Below are positions 58,411-64,000 of a stretch of 64,000 bases of DNA, piece by piece. The DNA is taken from contig QCGL01000006.1 of NCBI GenBank assembly GCA_003279935.1, positions 1 through 64,000 of the forward strand. The letters are read 5' to 3'. The first letter of the stretch is position 1. Each line of letters begins with the position of its first letter. The position numbers and the translations under genes are program-made. The stretch is from Prochlorococcus sp. AG-388-A04 (GTDB lineage: Bacteria > Cyanobacteriota > Cyanobacteriia > PCC-6307 > Cyanobiaceae). The notes below the pieces were generated by a model, which made no database searches, had not been told where the DNA came from, and saw only the letters and a list, made by a program, of their open reading frames with translations.

Positions 58411-58490
58411 GCCAAAAATCAATTTACATGTCATGCTAGCGGTATATTTAAATAAGCGCATATAATCGCGCAATCATTAATTCCAATCCT

Positions 58491-59678
58491 TTGAATAATC
58501 GAAAAAATAATTTTGATACTCTTCCAAGTTTTGAAGGAGAAATAGATCCAACTCAAAGAGCGTGGATAGAAGTAAGTGGTAAAGCAATAGAGTCAAACGT
58601 AAGGCAATTAAGATCAAAATTAAAAAATAATTGTGAATTCATGGCAGTTGTTAAGGCTGATGGATATGGACATGATGCAAAAGTAGTATCTGAAAATGCT
58701 ATTAAAGGTGGCGCTTCTCAATTAGGAGTAGCAACCTTAAAGGAGGGTATAAAGCTTCGTTCTTTTGGAATAAATGCCCCAATTCTTGTGCTTGGTAATC
58801 TTTATACAAAAAAAGATCTATTAATATGTTTTAGAAATGATTTGATGCCAACCGTTAGTACTATCAGGGAGTGCTTGATTTGTAATAACATTGGAGAGAG
58901 TAATAATTTTAAATTCTCGTTGCATCTAAAAGTTGATACTGGGATGTCAAGATTAGGATTTGAATGTGATCAGTTTGTTCAACAATTTAATAATATTAAA
59001 TCACTTGAAAATATTTCTATTAAGGGAATATATAGTCATCTAGCCTGCGCAGATGAAAAGAATGTATTAAATCCCAAAAGCAGTACCCAATTACAAAGAG
59101 AAAAATTTCAAGAATTATTGAAACTTATAAATGTTGATAATACACAAAATATAAAAATTCATCTTGCTAATTCTGCTGGCATGATACTGGGCAAGAATTT
59201 TCAATTTGATATGGTACGTGTTGGCTTGTCAATGTATGGCTATGAACCATTAGTAGAGATAAATGAAAAGTTATTTCTTAAACCTGCTTTATTTTTAAAG
59301 GCTAAAGTTACCTTTGTTCGTACTATTGAAAAAGGTATTGGAGTTAGTTATGGAAATAAATTTGTTAGTGATAGAAAAACAAAGTTAGCAGTTTTAAGTA
59401 TTGGTTATGCTGATGGCATCATTAGAAATCTTTCTGGCAAAATAAGTGTGATTCATAATAAAAAACTTTATCCTCAAGTTGGATCTATCACAATGGATCA
59501 AATGATGGTAGATATTACAGATTCTAATGATATTAATGTTGGGAGTACCATGCTATTACTAGGGTCTGAGGGAGACAAATCAATTTCTCCGATTGACTGG
59601 GCAGACAAATGTAATAGCATTCCTTGGGAAATTCTTTGCTCTTTTAAAAATAGATTGCCAAGAGTACAAGTTGATTAG
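58491..59678 (+). CDS. alr: Alanine racemase
   Basis: 395 residues from a TTG start; the first 20 residues are not part of the family core. MAVVKADGYGHDAKVVSENA (about 50-69) carries the PLP-binding Lys. RVGLSMYGYEP (about 243-253), VSYGNKFVSDRKTKLAVLSI and the catalytic Tyr region DQMMVDITD follow. It makes D-alanine for peptidoglycan. It is the last core gene before tRNA-Ser and the accessory region. Confidence 0.93.
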   Translation: MNNRKNNFDTLPSFEGEIDPTQRAWIEVSGKAIESNVRQLRSKLKNNCEFMAVVKADGYGHDAKVVSENAIKGGASQLGVATLKEGIKLRSFGINAPILVLGNLYTKKDLLICFRNDLMPTVSTIRECLICNNIGESNNFKFSLHLKVDTGMSRLGFECDQFVQQFNNIKSLENISIKGIYSHLACADEKNVLNPKSSTQLQREKFQELLKLINVDNTQNIKIHLANSAGMILGKNFQFDMVRVGLSMYGYEPLVEINEKLFLKPALFLKAKVTFVRTIEKGIGVSYGNKFVSDRKTKLAVLSIGYADGIIRNLSGKISVIHNKKLYPQVGSITMDQMMVDITDSNDINVGSTMLLLGSEGDKSISPIDWADKCNSIPWEILCSFKNRLPRVQVD

Positions 59679-59739
59679 ACATTTCGATTAAATAACTAAT
59701 TTTGAATGTTTGCTTAAAAATTGATAATGTATAAGAACT

Positions 59740-59828
59740 GGAGAGGTGGCTGAGTGGTTGAAAGCGGCTCCCTGCTAAGGAGTTACAGGAGGTAACTTTT
59801 GTCGAGGGTTCGAATCCCTCCCTCTCCG
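59740..59828 (+). tRNA. tRNA-Ser (GCU)
   Basis: 89 bases with the long class II variable arm. The acceptor GGAGAGG pairs with CCTCTCC, the discriminator is G, the anticodon loop is CTGCTAA (anticodon GCT, reading AGC/AGU), and the T-loop is TTCGAAT. No CCA is encoded. Core genes lie to the left and surface-polysaccharide genes to the right, so it marks an island boundary. Confidence 0.95.
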
Positions 59829-60059
59829 TGTTCTTGGAAAAGCATTGTAGTTTATAATGTTCCAGAAGCGAGTCATACTATGATTTTTGCAAATTTAGGA
59901 AGATCAGAAAAACTTTCAATTATCTTTCTATTTAGTACAAAAAACAAGTATCTTAAGTTGTAATTTCTAGCCAAAATTTGCCTAAATCGTTTGATACTAC
60001 AAACTTAAAGTAAAGGAATACTCTATTAAAAATTAAATTTTAATGAAATATATCAATTA

Positions 60060-61772
60060 TTAATATAAAACTACCAAACCATTAAAGTTATTTTCAAGAA
60101 ATTCAAGACGTTTTTTCAGAATAGAAACATCAGAATAATTTATACAACCTAATTTTAAAATTAAATAATTAGAGTAATCTTTAGTTTCATCTTCATTAGA
60201 AGAAAATTTAATGTCTTTTGTAAATTTTTCTTTGATTAAAGACTCTTTAAGGTTGGCTAATTCTTTTTCTTCGATATTTCCAATAGGCATAAAATTAACT
60301 ACACTATTTGATTTTTTATTCAGTAAATCTTTAATAAATAATAAATTCTGAGTCTCAAGATCTATCTTAGATAAATTAATTTGTGATATTAATTTTATTG
60401 GAATTAATCTCTTTATTTCTGCAAAATCATATATTATGCCTGATTTTTTTTCCTTAAGCATAGTAATTACAATACCCAAAATAAATCCCATTATTCCACT
60501 CAATAAAGCTATTCTTTTTCTGTTAGGTGAAACTCGTTTTTCTAATAATGTAGGCTTAGTAATTAATTCCCAAGGATCTTCTTGACTTGCTAAATCTAAG
60601 TTGGATAAAATAAATTTATCCTCAAGTTGGATCAAGGTTTGTTCGTTTCTTTGCGCTTCTCTAATAAGCTCCTTATATTTTAATAAGACGCCTTTAGGTC
60701 TCATTGCAGCTTTCATAGTAGCTTCAGCATCTAATTTTTGGACCTCTAAATATTTAATAGTTCTATTCTTTAGCAAATCTATTGCTAAGTTTCTTTTTTT
60801 AATTAAATTTACAATCACAATATCTTTATCGGTATATTTTAATCTTTCTTCTAAAAGAGCTGCTTCGATATCGCTTAAAGCTTTGGGTAAGCCTTCATCA
60901 ACTAAAGTAGGAATTGTTGAACTAATATAATGAAGCTCTTCAGAATCATTTAATTCTTTAATCTTCATGAGCTGCAAATTAATTTTTCTAATTTGATTAG
61001 CTGCTTTTACACGAGCATTTTCTATCCCAATATTTGGTGCTTGAAGAGGATTATTACGAATAAATTGATCAGGATTTTTGTTTATATTATTTTGAGTTTC
61101 TTTTTCTAAATCGTAGAAAACGAGATCTTGATCGATAGCATATTCTTGAGCAGCCCTTAAGGAGTTAGCACTATTCTTTTTAAAAAGTGAAATTTGCTCC
61201 TTTAAAGAATTATTTGTTAATTCCTGACTTCTTCTTTTATTTTTCCCTGAATATTGTTGATATGAAATACTCATTTTATTTAAAACAGGAATTATTGTAT
61301 TTTTATTTGTATTTTTATAAGAAATATTTAAGATTGAAGTATTTTGTTCTAATTGAATATTAAGGTTGCTTTTTTTCCAAGATGAAAACCGCAAATTCTT
61401 TGAAAGAGATTGATCTTTTTGTAATTTTGCGAACTCAAAGACAGGCATCAAAACTGAAGGACTTTTTAAAATACCTACTTCAGTCTTTAATTCATTCCCT
61501 TTGCTTTGAGTTATTCCTGCAAGATTTGCTAATGGAGAATCAATTCCAAGTGTATTAGAATTGTCTGTTAAAACTATTTGAAATTGACCTTCCCAAACTT
61601 CTTTAAGCGTAAATGAATATAAAATTCCAAAAATAAAAGTTATAAAAGAGATTAAACCAATAAATGATTTATTTCTTAAAAGAAAATTTAATATTAATCT
61701 GAAATCTATTTCATCGTTAATCTCCTCTTTTATTTGAGAATCTGCAATATTTTGGGTTGAATTTTCAATCAT
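60060..61772 (-). CDS. Wzz/GumC-like polysaccharide co-polymerase with degenerate BY-kinase-like end
   Basis: 570 residues. The first membrane helix (about 37-56, FIGLISFITFIFGILYSFTL) and second (about 418-437, IALLSGIMGFILGIVITML) bracket a large periplasmic coiled-coil region (about 190-400). This is the layout of chain-length regulators. The cytoplasmic C-terminus (about 440-570) has the strand order of a BY-kinase, but no Walker A, A' or B motif and no Tyr cluster. It therefore cannot bind ATP in the usual way. It lies 78 bases downstream of the SLBB export gene on the same strand, forming a transport pair. Confidence 0.75.
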   Translation of the reverse strand: MIENSTQNIADSQIKEEINDEIDFRLILNFLLRNKSFIGLISFITFIFGILYSFTLKEVWEGQFQIVLTDNSNTLGIDSPLANLAGITQSKGNELKTEVGILKSPSVLMPVFEFAKLQKDQSLSKNLRFSSWKKSNLNIQLEQNTSILNISYKNTNKNTIIPVLNKMSISYQQYSGKNKRRSQELTNNSLKEQISLFKKNSANSLRAAQEYAIDQDLVFYDLEKETQNNINKNPDQFIRNNPLQAPNIGIENARVKAANQIRKINLQLMKIKELNDSEELHYISSTIPTLVDEGLPKALSDIEAALLEERLKYTDKDIVIVNLIKKRNLAIDLLKNRTIKYLEVQKLDAEATMKAAMRPKGVLLKYKELIREAQRNEQTLIQLEDKFILSNLDLASQEDPWELITKPTLLEKRVSPNRKRIALLSGIMGFILGIVITMLKEKKSGIIYDFAEIKRLIPIKLISQINLSKIDLETQNLLFIKDLLNKKSNSVVNFMPIGNIEEKELANLKESLIKEKFTKDIKFSSNEDETKDYSNYLILKLGCINYSDVSILKKRLEFLENNFNGLVVLY

Positions 61773-61850
61773 TTTATTTAATTTTATGATGGTTTAGATA
61801 GTCCATATATAGAAAAATTTCGGAGGATAATTAGGCAAGAGAAGTAGTAA

Positions 61851-63578
61851 TTAATCATTAAAACCTTCAATTAATTCTTTGGTTGAATAAATCCCAACAA
61901 ATGGGGCTGTAAATTCACCAATAATTCCTGTACTTTTTCCTAAAAAACTATTTTTTACAGATATTAAATCTCCTTCTCTTACAAAAGGATTCCTTTTTGA
62001 ACCTTTTTTTGCTCTAGCAGAATAAGAAATATTTTTCTTTATAATTGTCCCATCTGCTTCATATCTAATTAAAACTATCTTTCCTGATAAAGGTCTTATT
62101 GGCCCACTCAAATCAATCGCATCTGATAATGTAGCTTCTAAAGGTAATATTAAATTTCCAGGATTTTCAACTCGACCAAAAATATTTACTGTTATGAATT
62201 TTGGAGAAAGACCAGTTAAAATAGATTTTGGAATTTGTTTTGCATAAGACTTACTTAATTCTGGAAAAAATATTCTATCTCCATCAAATAATCTTATATC
62301 GTTGGTAGGATCACTATTATTTATAAATGAAGTAAAGTCGACTACTGCTCTTTGCTTTCCACCTCCTTTACCAATAGGTATATCTCTTATGATTTCGATG
62401 CGAGATAAATCAGTTTTAGAAGTTATTCCTCCAGCTTTTCTAATTGCATTTGAGATAGTAGTAAAATTTTGGGATGGTCTTTTTATTTGAAAATCTTGCC
62501 TACTAATATTGTTCTGAGCATTTTGATTTAAAGATGTATTTGATTCTCTTATATTCAATTGCCCTTTAGTCATATTATCGCCATCAATTTCTTTTGAAAT
62601 AGAGTTTGCAGCATCATTTTCCATTTCTCCTTTTTGAGAAGTATCATCATTTAAATTTTTTATTGAAAGAAACTCTCCAGAACTATAACCTGAGAATTTA
62701 TAGACTCCAGGATTTCTTATTTCGCCAGATATTAAGATTCTTTGGGGTTTAAAGTTAGCTATTCTAACTTCTACTTCTGAAGAAATATATTCCGAATTTA
62801 AATATTTTTTACTTAATAAATTAGATATTTCATTTGTAGTTAACCCCCTAACGTAAGTTTCTTTAAGGAGTGGGAGCATGAGCTCTCCTTCGTTATTAAT
62901 GGAATATATTCCAGAACCCATAAATCTAAAGCTTGAAATTCGGATTTCAATTTCAGGATCAATAAGGAATTCTTTATATTTTTCTTTTAACAATTTTTTT
63001 AATTGATATATATTGAGACCCTTTACATAAGTTGCTTTCAAACGAGAAAGATATATTTCTCCTTCCTGATCAATTTTCTGGTTAACGTTTAGCTCCGGAG
63101 TTTTTGAAAATTTAATCGCTAAAGTATCTCCCTCATCTAATTTGTAATTTCTTAAGTCATTTCTAGGGTTCAAATAGGATATATTTTCTGGATCATATTC
63201 CCATTCAATTAATCCCAAACCTCTTGGTTTATTTTTAAATTCAATTAATAGAGAATCTCCAGTATCAACAATGTAGTCCTCCAATTCATTTTTTGGATTT
63301 GAATAATCAATATCAATCTCAGTTCTATTTTTTGCATTTTCAAGAGTTAGTTCAATAATTTCTGAATCAAGATTGAGGTCTTCTAATTTACTTCTTGAAT
63401 CTGAATAATCTACTGCAAGCTCTGCATTACTCTTCAAAGTTGTATTATCACTGTCTGCCTTGGCGAGGTCAAATATAAAAACAGATATTAAAAAATTAAC
63501 AATAAAAAGCAATTTAAAATTACTTTTAAATGAAAGTAATCCAAAAAATTTTTCAGGAATATTTTCTTGAACTCTCAA
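61851..63578 (-). CDS. Polysaccharide export protein with tandem plug modules (Poly_export/SLBB)
   Basis: 575 residues. A hydrophobic segment (about 22-38) followed by LAKADSD looks like a signal peptide. Three short repeats, YS-x(2)-R/K-x-x-LxD/N-Y type, occur at about 57-70, 91-112 and 134-157. The plug module appears twice: IDQEGEIYLSRLKATYVKGL (169-188) and INNEGELMLPLLKETYVRGL (227-246). SLBB domains follow (GEIRNPGVYKF; FGRVENPGNLILPL). It is the probable outer-membrane export channel for the polysaccharide made with the downstream Wzz. It is paralogous to 11053-12240, which has a single plug module. Confidence 0.85.
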   Translation of the reverse strand: MRVQENIPEKFFGLLSFKSNFKLLFIVNFLISVFIFDLAKADSDNTTLKSNAELAVDYSDSRSKLEDLNLDSEIIELTLENAKNRTEIDIDYSNPKNELEDYIVDTGDSLLIEFKNKPRGLGLIEWEYDPENISYLNPRNDLRNYKLDEGDTLAIKFSKTPELNVNQKIDQEGEIYLSRLKATYVKGLNIYQLKKLLKEKYKEFLIDPEIEIRISSFRFMGSGIYSINNEGELMLPLLKETYVRGLTTNEISNLLSKKYLNSEYISSEVEVRIANFKPQRILISGEIRNPGVYKFSGYSSGEFLSIKNLNDDTSQKGEMENDAANSISKEIDGDNMTKGQLNIRESNTSLNQNAQNNISRQDFQIKRPSQNFTTISNAIRKAGGITSKTDLSRIEIIRDIPIGKGGGKQRAVVDFTSFINNSDPTNDIRLFDGDRIFFPELSKSYAKQIPKSILTGLSPKFITVNIFGRVENPGNLILPLEATLSDAIDLSGPIRPLSGKIVLIRYEADGTIIKKNISYSARAKKGSKRNPFVREGDLISVKNSFLGKSTGIIGEFTAPFVGIYSTKELIEGFND

Positions 63579-63706
63579 AAATCATAAATCAACTAGATTC
63601 TAGTATACTAGCTTTTAGGTCTATAGTTATCTAGCTAAAATATTTTATTCTTTTCTTGAAGCTGATCAAAGAACACTTTGAATAAGGTTAATCTTTTTTA
63701 TTCCCA

Positions 63707-64000
63707 TTACAAGTGTAAGTCCCATAGTGAAGGGTCTGAATCTCCAGATGATCTATGCATCCATAAGAATTTCCATTGATGATCAATTTTTTTTATTATC
63801 GAGGTAACAGTAGCTAAATCACTATTTTGAATGTCTTTGTATACGAAGCTAGATCTCAAGGTGAAAACACACATAGCAACATCTTTTAAAAGAAATTCTA
63901 ATTTATGAATTTTTTGAACATCCGTATATCCATCGAAAGATAAGTCACCAGAAGTTCTCATTTCGATTAAACCTGAAGCATCTATTGGATTACCACTTGG
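63707..64000 (-). CDS. C-terminal part of a DUF1588/DUF1585-like protein, 5'-truncated by window edge
   Basis: The frame is open to the window end; 97 residues are visible. It begins PSGNPIDASGLIE and continues DLSFDGYTDVQKI, then LLKDVAMCVFTLRSSFVYKD. The 'PIDASG ... FDG' spacing followed by 'V-x-x-C-V-x-T' and a helix resembles the end of DUF1588 and the start of DUF1585 in the large heme- or DUF1592-linked proteins of planctomycetes and myxobacteria. The match is by eye only. The start and N-terminal domains are outside the window. Confidence 0.4.
   Translation of the reverse strand, partial: PSGNPIDASGLIEMRTSGDLSFDGYTDVQKIHKLEFLLKDVAMCVFTLRSSFVYKDIQNSDLATVTSIIKKIDHQWKFLWMHRSSGDSDPSLWDLHL

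Noticed and set aside
57904-58473. HNH endonuclease as homing or restriction enzyme of a mobile element
   Set aside because: It is the widespread stand-alone cyanobacterial form between prfA and alr, not within an intron, intein or restriction locus.
59829-60059. Duplicated tRNA-Ser 3' end or small gene after the tRNA
   Set aside because: No tRNA-like repeat or credible frame is seen in this 231-base gap or up to the window end.

Overview
The window is a stretch of an AT-rich picocyanobacterial chromosome, most consistent with a high-light-adapted Prochlorococcus. The evidence is cyanobacterium-specific genes (psaD, ndhN, ldpA, a ferredoxin-dependent bilin reductase pair with heme oxygenase, crtD, a CCB1-type cytochrome assembly factor, a cyanobacterial-type gshA, a CAAD-domain protein, a DUF2839 protein), very low GC, short intergenic gaps and single-copy housekeeping genes. 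No rRNA, CRISPR array, insertion sequence or intact integrase is visible.

Region 1 (1-9.9 kb) is core metabolism: a DUF1537-type sugar-acid kinase (cut by the window start), icd, the ho1-pebA-pebB phycoerythrobilin cluster, a low-molecular-weight phosphatase, a fused panC/cmk, purM, and three unassigned proteins, two of them very small. Region 2 (9.9-12.5 kb) is an accessory insertion beside tRNA-Cys. A degraded copy of the 3' end of tRNA-Cys plus its downstream flank lies about 2.28 kb from the intact tRNA. The segment between the copies holds a broken ribbon-helix-helix reading frame, an intact ribbon-helix-helix-like gene and a polysaccharide-export lipoprotein-like gene. This is the footprint expected of a tRNA-targeting integrative element that has lost its recombinase.

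Region 3 (12.5-41.5 kb) is core again: an LpxB-related protein, an RNase D-like exonuclease, hemF, mrp, rodA, a degenerate histidine kinase, psaD, trpE, gshA, ppc, recF, speD, larE, a tandem-duplicated corrinoid adenosyltransferase-like protein, a MoeB/rhodanese fusion, a fructosamine kinase and crtD with starts almost touching, tyrA, a decayed DinG-like helicase, recA with an SOS-type box, ldpA and ndhN, and tRNA-Arg and tRNA-Gln. Region 4 (41.7-57.9 kb) is the S10-spc-alpha ribosomal superoperon, from rplC through secY-adk-rpmJ-rpsM-rpsK-rpoA-rplQ to truA-rplM-rpsI-rpmE-prfA. A long hairpin lies just before rplC, a hexanucleotide microsatellite before rpsS, and an 11-C run before rpoA. HNH endonuclease and alr genes follow.

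Region 5 (59.7-64 kb) starts a second accessory region right after tRNA-Ser: a Wzz/BY-kinase-like chain-length protein that lacks kinase motifs, a large SLBB export protein paralogous to the one beside tRNA-Cys, and the C-terminal part of a protein resembling DUF1588/DUF1585 proteins. The two tRNA-linked loci carry related cell-surface export genes, so surface-polysaccharide functions appear to be swapped in and out next to tRNA genes in this genome. All family names come from reading the sequence and recalled family motifs; no database search was run.
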